Notes: generated from the sequence alone by a model not told the origin. A DNA stretch of 64,000 nt from Pseudomonas indica NBRC 103045 (GCF_002091635.1 NZ_BDAC01000019.1:62001-126000), one strand, 5' to 3'. Shown: positions 18,735-34,230, counted from the first letter of the stretch. A program made the numbers and translations.

Positions 18735-19893
18735 ATGCCTGCCGTCCGGCATCCGGGCGTTTTACCCAAGGCGAGCCGAGTATGAGGAACACGCACAGTC
18801 CCACCACGCTCAACAGCGCCAGGCGCAGGCCAATGTAGTGGGCTAGCAGGCCGATCAGCGGCGGCCCCAGCAACAGCCCGCCGTAGCCCAGCGTTGCCAC
18901 GGCCGCCACGCCAACCGAGGTATCCACCCCCGGCCGGTTGCCCGCCGCACTGAATACGATCGGCACGATCACCGACAAGCCCAATCCGGCCAGAGCGAAC
19001 CCGATGATGGCCCAGGGAGCGCTCGGCCCGAACAGCGCCAGCAGCATCCCGGCGGTCGCCAGGATCGACAACCCACGAAGCAGGCTGACGTCGGCGAACA
19101 GCACCCGTAGCCGATCGCCGAACAGGCGGCCGAACACCATGGTCGCCGAGAACGCCGCGAAGCCTAGCGCCGCGACACGCTCGGAGCTGGCGAACACGTC
19201 ATGCAGCAGCAAGGCGCTCCAGTCGGCGATCGCCCCTTCCGATACGAACGAGCAGAGTGCCAGCAGACCCAGCCCGAGAACCGGTAATGGCGGCAAGACC
19301 AACAACGGCGCCTTGGACTCCACCGGCTTGGGCGGAGGATCGGGCAGGAAGCGTTTCCGGGACCAGGGCAAGGCCAGCAAACCCGGCACAGCGATCAGGG
19401 AGAAATGCCAGAACGGCGGCCAGCTCGCCAAGGCTGCGGCTCCCAGCGCCCCGACCAATCCACCGAGACTGTACATGCCATGCATGCCGGAGAGACAGGG
19501 ACGCCCAAGCAGGCGCTCCACCTCCACCGCCTGGGTGTTCACCGCCACATCCAGGGCACCGCTGGCCATACCGATCAGGAAGAGCATAGCCGCCAGGTGC
19601 CAGGCATTCCCAACCAGGCCGAGCAGCGGAAACAACAACAGCAGGACGAGGCAGGAAACGCTGAGAATCATGCGTGCACCGAGGCGACGCACCAGCACGC
19701 CGGTCAGCGGAAATGCCAGCAAGGCGCCGAAGCCGAGCCCCAGCAACGCCTGGCCGAGTGCGCGCTCGTCGAGGGCGGCCTGCGCCTTCAGGGCCGGTAT
19801 GCGCGCCATCGCGCTGCCATGCAGCAGCCCGTTGACGGCGAAGCAATAGGCGCAGGCCCAGCGGGCCATGTGCGCCGGAGAAATCGAAGTCAT
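18733..19893 (-). CDS. MFS transporter (12-helix, sugar/drug type)
   Basis: A 386-residue major facilitator protein with about 12 hydrophobic segments. The loop LTGVLVRRLGARMIL is the MFS motif A-like region between helices 2 and 3. GMASGALDVAVNTQAVEVE resembles the fucose-permease-like branch. Substrate cannot be told from sequence. It is convergent with bfrB and tandem with grxD, with grxD's terminator in between. Confidence 0.85.
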   Translation of the reverse strand: MTSISPAHMARWACAYCFAVNGLLHGSAMARIPALKAQAALDERALGQALLGLGFGALLAFPLTGVLVRRLGARMILSVSCLVLLLLFPLLGLVGNAWHLAAMLFLIGMASGALDVAVNTQAVEVERLLGRPCLSGMHGMYSLGGLVGALGAAALASWPPFWHFSLIAVPGLLALPWSRKRFLPDPPPKPVESKAPLLVLPPLPVLGLGLLALCSFVSEGAIADWSALLLHDVFASSERVAALGFAAFSATMVFGRLFGDRLRVLFADVSLLRGLSILATAGMLLALFGPSAPWAIIGFALAGLGLSVIVPIVFSAAGNRPGVDTSVGVAAVATLGYGGLLLGPPLIGLLAHYIGLRLALLSVVGLCVFLILGSPWVKRPDAGRQA

Positions 19894-19954
19894 GAAACCG
19901 CCTCTTCCGATGAGTCGCTGGACGAGAGCCGCTGCCAGGCAGGAAAAAACAGCC

Positions 19955-19983
19955 CAAAAACAAAGACCCCGCCAAGCGGGGTC
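19955..19983 (-). terminator. grxD terminator
   Basis: On the minus strand GACCCCGC and GCGGGGTC pair around TTG, followed by a T-rich tract (TTTGTTTTT), 22 bases after the grxD stop. Confidence 0.8.
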
Positions 19984-20004
19984 TCGTTCGACACAACCGC
20001 CGGG

Positions 20005-20331
20005 TCAGGCGTCGGCTTTGTTCACCGCGTTCTTGATAAGCTGCTGCAGCTCACCCTTCTCGAACAGTTCCGCCATGATGTCGCTGCCGCCGACCAGCTC
20101 GCCGTTCACCCACAGTTGCGGGAAGGTCGGCCAGTTGGCGTATTTCGGCAGGTTCGCGCGGATTTCCGGGTTCTGCAGGATGTCGACGTAGGCGAATTTC
20201 TCGCCACAGGCCATCACCACCTGCGCAGCGCGCGCCGAGAAGCCGCACTGCGGCGCATTCGGCGAGCCTTTCATGTACAGCAGGACGGTGTTGTTGGCGA
20301 TCTGTTCTTTGATGGTTTCGATGATATCCAT
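20005..20331 (-). CDS. grxD: Monothiol glutaredoxin GrxD (Grx4)
   Basis: A 108-residue monothiol glutaredoxin with active site CGFS (in APQCGFSARAAQ). It also has the glutathione-binding WPTFPQLWVNGELVGG, both hallmarks of Grx4. These proteins carry 2Fe-2S clusters and deliver them to apoproteins. The ATG at 20331 has a GAGG site just upstream; a longer frame upstream is non-homologous. Its place near bfd/bfrB agrees with an iron-homeostasis neighbourhood. Confidence 0.95.
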   Translation of the reverse strand: MDIIETIKEQIANNTVLLYMKGSPNAPQCGFSARAAQVVMACGEKFAYVDILQNPEIRANLPKYANWPTFPQLWVNGELVGGSDIMAELFEKGELQQLIKNAVNKADA

Positions 20332-20436
20332 TGGCTCACCTCGGCTGGACTTCCCGACCCCTGGGTCGGCACGGTGGCCGCATTGTAGCGGAAAGCCGAG
20401 CATGACGCTCGGCCTTACCGACCTCGGCATACCGTT

Positions 20437-22548
20437 TCAGGCCGCCTCCACTTCCACCGGGACCCCATTTAGCACGGCATTGCCGGACAACGCATCGAGC
20501 CGACGCTCATCGGTGAGGTCGTTGGCACTGGCCCCCGGCTGCGCGCTGGCGACGGTCATTTGCACGCCCGGTCGTGCATGCCCCCAGCCATGGGGCAGGC
20601 TGACCACGCCCGGCATCATCTCGTCGCTGGCGACGACCTCCACCTCGACGGCACCGACCCGCGAGCGCACCCGCACCCGCTGCCCGTCTACCAGTCCGCG
20701 CTGGGCCAGGTCTTCCGGGTTCATCAGCAACTGATGGCGCGGCTTTCCCTTCACCAGCCGGTGATAGTTGTGCATCCAGGAATTGTTGCTGCGCACATGG
20801 CGACGACCGATCAACATCAGCTCGCCCTCCTTGGGCAACGGCGCCGTAGCGAAGCGCTGCAGGTCGGCCAGCAGAGGAGCCGGCGCCGCCTCGACCGCCT
20901 TGCTCTCGGTCTTCAACCGGGCAGCCAGGTTGGGCCGCAACGGCCCCAGGTCGATCCCGTGGGGGTAGTCGCGCAAGGTCGCCAGCGACAGCTTATGTTC
21001 GGAGTTGTCGCCATAGGCGCCCATGCGCAGGCCCATGTCGATCATTTTTTCCGGCGGCAACGTCGGCTTCAGCTCGATACCGGTGCGCGCGGCGAACGCC
21101 TTGGCCAGACCGACGAAGATTTCCCAGTCGTGCAGCGCACCCTCGGGCTTGCTCAGTACCGCCTCGTTGAAGCGGGTGACGTTGCGCACGGCGAAGACGT
21201 TGAAGGTGGTGTCGTAGTGGTCATGCTCCAGCGGCGCAGTAGGCGGCAGGATCAGGTCGGCGTAGCGGGTCGTCTCGTTGATGTAGAGATCGATGCTGAG
21301 CATGAAATCCAGGCCATCCAGCGCCTGCTCGAGTTGCCGCCCGTTCGGCGTGGACAGCACCGGATTGCCGGCGATGGTGATCAGCGCGTGGATCTGCCCC
21401 TCGCCCGGGGTGAGCATCTCTTCGGCCAGCGCCGAGACCGGCAGCTCCCCGCCGTATTCCGGCAGGCCGGACACCCGGCTCTGCCAGCGATTGAAACGCA
21501 GCCCGCCCGACGAAGAAGCGACCAGATCCACCGCCGGCGACGTGCAGAGCGCTCCACCTTCGCGATCGAGGTTGCCGGTAACCAGGTTGATCAGTTGCAC
21601 CAGCCACTGGCACAGGGTGCCGAACGCCTGGGTGGACACGCCCATGCGGCCGTAGCACACCGCAGATTCGGCCGCGGCGAAATCGCGGGCCAACTGGCGG
21701 ATTTCCGCAGCCGGCACACCGCAACGGCCGCTCATGGCCTCGGCGGTGAACGACGAAATCGCCTGACGTACCTCGTCCAGCCCCTGGACAGGCAAGTGAC
21801 ACACACGGGTCAGGCCCTCCTCGAACAGAGTGTTCAGGACGCCCAGCAACAGCGCCGCGTCCTCGCCGGGGCGCACGAACAAGTGCTGGTCGGCGATGGC
21901 GGCGGTTTCGCTGCGTCGCGGGTCCACCACCACCAACCGGCCGCCCCGCGCCTTCAGTGCCTTCAAACGTTTCTCGACGTCGGGCACGGTCATGATGCTG
22001 CCGTTGGACGCCAGGGGATTGCCGCCGAGGATCAGCATGAACTGGGTGTGATCGATGTCGGGGATCGGAATCAGCAGACCGTGGCCGTACATGAACTGGC
22101 TGGACAGGTGGTGCGGCAACTGATCCACGGAAGTGGCGGAATAGCGATTGCGGGTCTTCAGCAGGCCGAGGAAATAGTTGCTATGGGTCAACAGCCCGTA
22201 GTTGTGCACGCTGGGGTTGCCCTGGTACACGGCGACGGCGTTCTGCCCATGACGCGCCTGGATGTCGGCCAGACGCTCGGCAACCAGCACGAACGCCTCG
22301 TCCCAGGCGATGGCCTGCCATTTGCCGCCGACCCGGCGCATCGGCTGGCGCAGGCGGTCCGGGTCGTTCTGGATGTCCTGCAGGGCGACGGCCTTGGGGC
22401 AGATATGGCCGCGGCTGAAGCTGTCCTGGGCATCGCCCTTGATGGAAAGAATCTGCTCGGCGCCGTTTTCCAGGGTCTCGGTCTCGATGGTCAGCCCGCA
22501 GATGGCTTCGCAGAGATGGCACGCACGGTGATGGAGGGTCTTGCTCAT
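20437..22548 (-). CDS. Molybdopterin-dependent oxidoreductase (formate dehydrogenase/assimilatory-type large subunit)
   Basis: A 703-residue protein of the DMSO reductase superfamily. N-terminal cysteines CHLCEAICGL plus GHICPKA would hold a 4Fe-4S cluster. Molybdopterin-binding motifs follow (GNPSVHNYG, GGNPLASNGS, VVVDPRRSETA), and a C-terminal dinucleotide-binding domain (RRHVRSNNSWMHN...NPEDLAQRG). There is no twin-arginine signal, so it is cytoplasmic. No partner subunit is adjacent. The electron partner and substrate are unknown. Similar solitary proteins occur in many pseudomonads. Confidence 0.85.
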   Translation of the reverse strand: MSKTLHHRACHLCEAICGLTIETETLENGAEQILSIKGDAQDSFSRGHICPKAVALQDIQNDPDRLRQPMRRVGGKWQAIAWDEAFVLVAERLADIQARHGQNAVAVYQGNPSVHNYGLLTHSNYFLGLLKTRNRYSATSVDQLPHHLSSQFMYGHGLLIPIPDIDHTQFMLILGGNPLASNGSIMTVPDVEKRLKALKARGGRLVVVDPRRSETAAIADQHLFVRPGEDAALLLGVLNTLFEEGLTRVCHLPVQGLDEVRQAISSFTAEAMSGRCGVPAAEIRQLARDFAAAESAVCYGRMGVSTQAFGTLCQWLVQLINLVTGNLDREGGALCTSPAVDLVASSSGGLRFNRWQSRVSGLPEYGGELPVSALAEEMLTPGEGQIHALITIAGNPVLSTPNGRQLEQALDGLDFMLSIDLYINETTRYADLILPPTAPLEHDHYDTTFNVFAVRNVTRFNEAVLSKPEGALHDWEIFVGLAKAFAARTGIELKPTLPPEKMIDMGLRMGAYGDNSEHKLSLATLRDYPHGIDLGPLRPNLAARLKTESKAVEAAPAPLLADLQRFATAPLPKEGELMLIGRRHVRSNNSWMHNYHRLVKGKPRHQLLMNPEDLAQRGLVDGQRVRVRSRVGAVEVEVVASDEMMPGVVSLPHGWGHARPGVQMTVASAQPGASANDLTDERRLDALSGNAVLNGVPVEVEAA

Positions 22549-22870
22549 GGCTCGCCTCGTTCTTATCTAGCCGACCGGTCTAATCGCCGGGGAAGGACCA
22601 ACTATGGCGGCTAATGGCGAACTCCGCCATGAGCGTTCGTCCCATGAATCGGTTGCTATCAGGCGAGCCGATCATCGCGCCCGGAGGGGCCTCCGCTGCA
22701 TTTACCCGCGCGGGCCAAGGGGGCAATTTGCACCAGCTCGTCATTTGCTTATAAGATCGCGCCTTCCCCGTTTCGTCGCCTCCGTGCGGCCCCCGCCGCT
22801 GGTCCCGTCCGTTTTTCCTCCGAAAACCCCGGCCCCAGGACCTTCGGCCCGTTGGAATAGGTATTACAAG
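22549..22870. promoter_or_regulatory. Divergent intergenic region with candidate argF promoter
   Basis: This 322-bp gap separates the molybdoenzyme gene from argF. TATAAG at 22750-22755 with TTGCAC at 22728-22733 (16-base spacer) is a possible argF promoter leaving a leader of about 110 bases. I looked for a Pseudomonas ArgR site (TGTCGC-N8-AA) and found no convincing one. Nothing else stood out. Confidence 0.35.
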
Positions 22871-23787
<917 letters not shown>

Positions 23788-23791
<4 letters not shown>

Positions 23792-24897
23792 GCCACGAAC
23801 TGCTGCTCAACCTGCGCGACCTCGCCTGTGGCTATCAGGAACACCGGGTCGTGCAGAACCTCAATCTGCACCTCAACGCCGGCGACATCGGTTGCCTGCT
23901 CGGCCCTTCCGGCTGCGGCAAGACCACCACGTTGCGCGCCATCGCCGGCTTCGAGCCGGTGGCGGAAGGCGAAATCCAGCTCGCCGGCGAAGTGATTTCC
24001 CGCCCCGGCTTCACCCTGGCCCCGGAGAAGCGCCGGATCGGCATGGTGTTCCAGGACTACGCGCTGTTCCCGCACCTGACCGTCGAAGAGAACATCGCTT
24101 TCGGTATCCGCAAGCACCCGGAACGGGAGCGCGTCACCACCGAGCTGCTCGAACTGGTCAAGCTGCAGCAGCACGGCAAACGCTACCCCCATGAACTGTC
24201 CGGCGGCCAGCAGCAACGCGTGGCCCTGGCCCGTGCCCTGGCGCCGGAACCGCGCCTGCTGCTGCTCGACGAGCCGTTCTCCAACCTCGATGGGGAACTG
24301 CGCCGGCGCCTCAGCCATGAAGTCCGGGAAATCCTCAAGACGCGCGGTACCAGCGCCATCCTGGTCACCCACGACCAGGAAGAAGCCTTCGCCGTCAGCG
24401 ATCATGTCGGCGTGTTCAACCAGGGTCGCCTGGAGCAGTGGGACACCCCGTACAACCTCTATCACGAACCCCTGACTCCCTTCGTCGCCAGCTTCATCGG
24501 CCAGGGTTATTTCATTCGCGGCCAATTGCTCAGCCCCGATGCAGTCCAGACCGAACTGGGCACCATCAGCGGCAACCGTGCCTACACCTGGCCGCTCGGT
24601 TCGGCGGTGGACGTGCTGCTGCGCCCGGACGACATCGTCTATGCCCCGGACAGCCAACTGAAGGCGCGGATCGTCGGCAAGACCTTCCTCGGCGCCGCCA
24701 CGCTCTACCGGTTGCAGATGCCCACCGGCAGCCAGCTGGAATCGATCTTCCCCAGCCACGCCGATCACCAGCCCGGCGAAGACATCGGTATCCGTGTGGC
24801 CGCCGACCACCTGGTGGCCTTCCCTGCCCTGGGCAGCGTGGCCGCGCAGGTCGATCTGCGCGATTCAGGTGTCCGGCGCTACAACAGCACCACCTGA
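23788..24897 (+). CDS. ABC transporter ATP-binding protein (orphan, iron(III)/polyamine type)
   Basis: A 369-residue ATPase of the importer class, with Walker [17 protein letters not shown], signature [15 protein letters not shown], Walker [13 protein letters not shown] and switch His in [12 protein letters not shown]-terminal TOBE-like domain covers about residues 240-360. The best resemblance is FbpC/PotA-type ATPases. No permease or binding protein is adjacent; it is fused to argF by an ATGA overlap, as I recall for P. aeruginosa PA3537-PA3538. Its 3' end overlaps the convergent diguanylate cyclase gene by 19 bases. Confidence 0.88.
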
Positions 24898-25946
24898 TCG
24901 CGGCCATCATCCTTGGCCCGGTAAAGCGCCTCGTCGCAACGCTGCAAGACATCCTCCCAAGGTTCCGGGCTACGGTAGGCGCTGACGCCGACGGACAGGG
25001 TCAGGCGTAGCCCGGGGCACTCGTCCCATTGCACGTCCGCCATCGTTTCCCGCAGACGCTGGAGCACCCGTTGCGCGCCCTCCGGATCGGTGCGAGTCAG
25101 CGCCAGGAGAAACTCTTCGCCACCGAGGCGCGCGACGAAATCCGCGTTACGCACCGAACGCTGCAGCAGTCCCGCCAACTGACGCAGCACCGCATCGCCG
25201 CCGGAGTGCCCGTAGCGGTCGTTCACCGCCTTGAAGAAGTCCAGGTCGATCAGACACAGCACGAAATCGTAGCCGCCCCGGTCCGCCAGCGCTTTCTGCT
25301 GGGACAGCATGGTCTTGGCGAACCGCCGGTTGTACAACCCGGTCAGCTCGTCGGTGATAGCCTGCTGCTGGATCTGCCCAAAGGCCCGCTGCAACTCGCG
25401 GTTGCGCAACTGCAAGGTCTGACGCAGCCCGCTCATTTCCAGGCCGAGCATGGATACCCCGAGCAACAGCACGAAGAACTCCAGCGCCTGGATCAGCTCC
25501 TGACGCAACTCGATGCCCTCGCGGCGCTGCAAGGCGATCAGCAGCAGCGCATAGCAGATCGCGCAGAACACACCGACCCGCACGAAGCCCTTCAGGTCCA
25601 GGCGGAAGGCGCCGAACATCAGGACGATCAGGGCCATCATCAGGAACAGCGAGCGCAGGCTGCCAGCGAAGTAGGCGCTGACGAACACCACCAGGATGGA
25701 CCAGCACATCTGCGGCAAGGTTAGGCTGGGCTCGCGAAAGCGCAGGTTGAGATCGAAGCGCACCAGCAGGAAAAAAATCACGCAACTGGCCAGCACCACG
25801 AAGCTCAGCACCAGCATGCCTTGCAGGTGCAACTGCATGTAGCCGGCGAGAAACGCCAGCCAGCAGAGCAGGAGGTATAGCCATGACGCGCTGCTGGCCA
25901 GGAGAATGCGGCGCAAGCGCAGGCGCTGCTTCTGGGAGGGCTGCAT
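24879..25946 (-). CDS. Membrane diguanylate cyclase (GGDEF domain)
   Basis: A 355-residue protein. Residues 1 to about 175 form roughly six transmembrane helices with very short loops. After a helical linker comes a GGDEF domain with active site GGEEF (in ARLGGEEFLLAL). An inhibitory I-site RxxD (RNAD) lies five residues before it, so it should make cyclic-di-GMP and be product-inhibited. No separate periplasmic sensor is visible, so any signal may be sensed in the membrane. It is a single gene. Confidence 0.9.
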   Translation of the reverse strand: MQPSQKQRLRLRRILLASSASWLYLLLCWLAFLAGYMQLHLQGMLVLSFVVLASCVIFFLLVRFDLNLRFREPSLTLPQMCWSILVVFVSAYFAGSLRSLFLMMALIVLMFGAFRLDLKGFVRVGVFCAICYALLLIALQRREGIELRQELIQALEFFVLLLGVSMLGLEMSGLRQTLQLRNRELQRAFGQIQQQAITDELTGLYNRRFAKTMLSQQKALADRGGYDFVLCLIDLDFFKAVNDRYGHSGGDAVLRQLAGLLQRSVRNADFVARLGGEEFLLALTRTDPEGAQRVLQRLRETMADVQWDECPGLRLTLSVGVSAYRSPEPWEDVLQRCDEALYRAKDDGRDQVVLL

Positions 25947-26013
25947 CGGCGCTCCTTCTAAGGGTGTGGGTGCACCGCAGTATAGCCAGAGGGCGACCGT
26001 CGGCCAGCGGCGA

Positions 26014-26796
26014 TCACCCGAGCCAGAGCGTACCGCTGGCCACCAGCACAGAATGACCGGCGATCTTCACCCGCCCGCCATCCAGTTGGCACATCAGCTC
26101 GCCCCCGCGCGCCGAGCACTGGAACGCGGACAGCCGGGTCTTGCCGAGCCGCTCTGCCCAGTAAGGGATCAGGCTGCAATGCGCCGAACCGGTGACCGGG
26201 TCCTCGTCGATACCAATGGCCGGGGCGAAGAAGCGCGAAACGAAGTCGTGGCGCACGCCGGGCGCGGTGATGATCACGCCCTGCCAGGGCAACCGGGCCA
26301 GGGCGGCGAAATCCGGCGTGCAGTCACGCACCACCTGCTCCGAATCCAGCACCACCAGCAACTTGTCGGCTGCCAGCACCTGTTGCGGTGTTATCCCCAA
26401 CGCAGCGACCAGCGCCTCGTCCGCTGCCACCTCCTGCGGCTGCAGCGCCGGGAAGTCGAGTACCAGCCGGCCGCCCTCGCGCGTCACCCGCAGCTCGCCG
26501 GACTTGCAGATGAAATCGATGCGCTCGCCCGGCTCCTGGTAGCGATCAAACAACACATGGGCACTGGCCAGCGTCGCGTGGCCGCACAGCGGCACCTCTG
26601 CGCGCGGAGTGAACCAGCGGATATGCCAGGCCGCACCTTCTTTCACCAGGAAGGCGGTTTCCGCCAGATTGTGTTCGGCGGCGATCTTCTGCATCAGCGC
26701 ATCGTCCAGCCAGGCGTCCAGGCGGTAGACCATCGCCGGGTTGCCGCTGAACGGGCTGTGGGTGAACGCATCGACCTGATGAAATTCGAGATGCAT
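26014..26796 (-). CDS. PhzF-family isomerase/epimerase-like protein
   Basis: A 260-residue protein of the PhzF fold (two diaminopimelate-epimerase-like halves). N-terminal VDAFTHSPFSGNPAMVY and the catalytic-glutamate region EHNLAETAFLV are typical, as are PLCGHATLASAHVL and DEDPVTGSAHCSL. It is not part of a phenazine cluster, so a generic isomerase role is more likely; the substrate is unknown. The ATG at 26796 has a GGAG ribosome site. Confidence 0.88.
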   Translation of the reverse strand: MHLEFHQVDAFTHSPFSGNPAMVYRLDAWLDDALMQKIAAEHNLAETAFLVKEGAAWHIRWFTPRAEVPLCGHATLASAHVLFDRYQEPGERIDFICKSGELRVTREGGRLVLDFPALQPQEVAADEALVAALGITPQQVLAADKLLVVLDSEQVVRDCTPDFAALARLPWQGVIITAPGVRHDFVSRFFAPAIGIDEDPVTGSAHCSLIPYWAERLGKTRLSAFQCSARGGELMCQLDGGRVKIAGHSVLVASGTLWLG

Positions 26797-27026
26797 GGAA
26801 CGGCTCTCCTTGGCAACGAAAAGGGCGATCAGCATGCCCTGTTTGCGCCTCATGCGAGCAGCACACTTTTCGTTTTTTCTTCCATAACAGAAAACTGTCC
26901 GTTTTTTACTTTGGTCAAGGACAGCCGGCACGTCCCCCACCAAGCTTCGCCCCACCTGGCGAACGCCAGGACGACGCCCTCCAGCCGCCCTCTCCCACGG
27001 CGCATCGCTTCAGAAGGAACCTCGCC

Positions 27027-27809
27027 ATGCCCACCCGCCTGCTTTCCCTCCTCCTGCTGGGACTCAGCCTCCTCGCTTCCGCCAGCCAGGCCGCCCTCAG
27101 CGATGCCGAAGCGCTGAACATGGCCGGCATGCAACGCATGCTCAGCCAGCGCATCGTCAAGAATTACCTGATGATCGGCGCCGATGTGCGCACCGACCAG
27201 GCCGCCCAGCAGCTCGACGAGAGCCTGGCGACCTTCGAAAGCAATTACCAGGCGCTGAACACCTATGCGCCGACCCCGGACATTCGCCAGGCCCTGACCA
27301 GTTCGGAAGAAACCTGGCGAACCTACCGGGAACTGGCCCTGTCATCTCCCGACCGGAAAAACGCCGTGCAGATGTTGGCCCTGAGCGATCGCCTGCTCGC
27401 CGACAGCGAACGCGTGGTGCAACTGGTCGAAGCCCATAGCGGTAACCGCGCCTCGCAACTGGTCAACCGCAGCGGCCGGCAACGGATGCTCAGCCAGCGT
27501 ATCGCCACGCTGTACCTCGCCCTGAGTTGGAAGCTGCCGGTGGAGGGGTTGGAAGCGAACTTCAACCAGGCAGTGACAGAATTCGATCAGGCCCTGCACG
27601 ACCTGATCGCCGCACAGCAGAACACCGCCGCGATCAACAAGGCGCTGGAACAGGCGAACGCCCAATGGCGCTACGCCCGCGCCGGCTTCCGCCTGAGTGC
27701 GGATTCGCGTTACGTCCCGACGGTAATCGCGACCACGACCGAGACCCTGCTCCGGCAAATGAACGAACTGACCAGCCAGTACGAAGGCGTCATGCGCAGC
27801 GGGAGCTGA
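27027..27809 (+). CDS. Secreted PilJ-domain (type IV pili chemoreceptor N-domain) protein
   Basis: A 260-residue protein with a clear signal peptide (MPTRLLSLLLLGLSLLASASQA). It has two PilJ-type repeats, each with a QRMLSQRI core (AGMQRMLSQRIVKNYLM and SGRQRMLSQRIATLYLA, near residues 35 and 155). In PilJ and NarX-like proteins this helical-bundle domain senses ligands in the periplasm. Here no transmembrane helix, HAMP or signalling domain follows, so it would be a free periplasmic ligand-binding protein. A GAAGGA site precedes the start. Confidence 0.82.
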   Translation: MPTRLLSLLLLGLSLLASASQAALSDAEALNMAGMQRMLSQRIVKNYLMIGADVRTDQAAQQLDESLATFESNYQALNTYAPTPDIRQALTSSEETWRTYRELALSSPDRKNAVQMLALSDRLLADSERVVQLVEAHSGNRASQLVNRSGRQRMLSQRIATLYLALSWKLPVEGLEANFNQAVTEFDQALHDLIAAQQNTAAINKALEQANAQWRYARAGFRLSADSRYVPTVIATTTETLLRQMNELTSQYEGVMRSGS

Positions 27810-27829
27810 CGCCCGTCACACTTCCGTAA

Positions 27830-27856
27830 CGAAATCGCTACAGCGTAGCGATTTCG
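27830..27856. promoter_or_regulatory. Upstream palindrome 1, candidate GcsR enhancer site
   Basis: A 12-bp arm CGAAATCGCTAC and its complement GTAGCGATTTCG flank a three-base centre, about 165 bp before the sigma-54 promoter. The core shares GTAGCGA/TCGCTAC with palindrome 2. Placement fits an enhancer for a sigma-54 activator. Confidence 0.65.
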
Positions 27857-27925
27857 AAACAATTCCCTGAAAACCGCATGGTTTCTATGCCTTGCGCCAA
27901 TCCCCGAGGCCGGCTCCTCACCGCC

Positions 27926-27941
27926 GTAGCGAATTCGCTAC
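27926..27941. promoter_or_regulatory. Upstream palindrome 2, candidate GcsR enhancer site
   Basis: GTAGCGAATTCGCTAC is a perfect 16-bp palindrome sharing its half-site with the upstream palindrome 85 bp away. It lies about 65 bp before the sigma-54 promoter of the gcv operon. Confidence 0.65.
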
Positions 27942-28006
27942 AGCCAATTTGATCGACTTCACCCTTTAATAACTTAACTAATTGAATTTAAAAGAAAAAA
28001 CTCAAA

Positions 28007-28022
28007 TGGCACCCTGCTTGCT
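28007..28022 (+). promoter_or_regulatory. Sigma-54 promoter of the gcv operon
   Basis: TGGCACCCTGCTTGCT matches the sigma-54 consensus TGGCAC-N5-TTGC(A/T) fully, with GG and GC dinucleotides 12 bases apart. gcvH starts 87 bases downstream of its end. In P. aeruginosa the corresponding operon is switched on by glycine through the activator GcsR and sigma-54, so the same control is likely. Confidence 0.85.
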
Positions 28023-28108
28023 ATAGCCGGACCAACGCTCGCGGTACCGACGAGCGAATCCAACGCCCGCCTTACCAACGGGCGAGTCCGACTGTTTAGG
28101 GAGTTCCC

Positions 28109-28492
28109 ATGAGCGAGTTGCGTTTCACCGTCGATCACGAATGGCTGCGTCTGGAAGCCGATGGCCTGGTCACCGTCGGCATCACCCCCTTCGCCCAGGA
28201 TGCCTTGGGCGACGTGGTCTTCGTCCAGTTGCCGGAACTGCGCGGCTATGCCGCCGGCGAGGAAGTGGCGGTACTGGAATCGGTGAAAGCCGCCAGCAAC
28301 ATCGTCATGCCGCTGGAAGGCGAAGTGGTCGAAGTGAACGGCGAACTGGAAGGCAGCCCGGAGCGCGTCAACGAGGCGCCGCTGACCGACGGCTGGTTCT
28401 TCCGCTTCCGCCCGGTGGACGCTTCGGCGGTGGCCGGCCTGCTCGACCAGGAAGCCTACGACCGCCTGCTGCAAGCCAACGCCCACGCCTGA
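28109..28492 (+). CDS. gcvH: Glycine cleavage system H protein
   Basis: A 127-residue lipoyl carrier that shuttles the aminomethyl group between P, T and L proteins. The lipoylated lysine is in [12 protein letters not shown]. The FRFRPVD region near the C-terminus differs from the longer housekeeping form, as expected for the catabolic second set (gcvH2-type). First gene of gcvH-gcvP-glyA-sdaA-gcvT. It has a GGGAG ribosome site. Confidence 0.94.
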   Translation: MSELRFTVDHEWLRLEADGLVTVGITPFAQDALGDVVFVQLPELRGYAAGEEVAVLESVKAASNIVMPLEGEVVEVNGELEGSPERVNEAPLTDGWFFRFRPVDASAVAGLLDQEAYDRLLQANAHA

Positions 28493-28502
28493 GAAAGCCC
28501 CG

Positions 28503-31358
<2,856 letters not shown>

Positions 31359-31365
31359 GCACAAA

Positions 31366-31390
31366 CGGGGCCGGCCATGCGCCGGCCCCG
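31366..31390. other. Perfect intra-operon hairpin between gcvP and glyA
   Basis: A 10-bp perfect stem CGGGGCCGGC / GCCGGCCCCG with a five-base loop, eight bases after the gcvP stop, and no T-tract. It may set mRNA stability or partial termination within the operon. Confidence 0.6.
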
Positions 31391-31445
31391 CTCCTCGCGC
31401 GCAGGGGCGTGACAGCCCCCTCACAACAACAACGAGAACCCCACC

Positions 31446-32702
<1,257 letters not shown>

Positions 32703-32713
32703 TAAGGTGATGT

Positions 32714-32737
32714 TCCGGGGCGGCCCTCCGCCCCGGA
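32714..32737. other. Perfect intra-operon hairpin between glyA and sdaA
   Basis: TCCGGGGCGG and CCGCCCCGGA pair perfectly around a four-base loop, 11 bases after the glyA stop; no T-tract follows. Same style as the hairpin after gcvP. Confidence 0.6.
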
Positions 32738-32756
32738 CGACGAGCGAGTACACACC

Positions 32757-34133
<1,377 letters not shown>

Positions 34134-34230
34134 GAGCAGCGGCAAGCTTCAAGCGGTAAGCCGCAAGTAGCGCCGATGCGACCGATTTGTTTAGTGAGGC
34201 CTGCGGCCTGCAGCCTCGGAAGGAGAAAAG

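Noticed and set aside
22687-22870. ArgR operator upstream of argF
   Set aside because: I searched by eye for TGTCGC-N8-AA half sites on both strands and found only partial matches, too weak to list.
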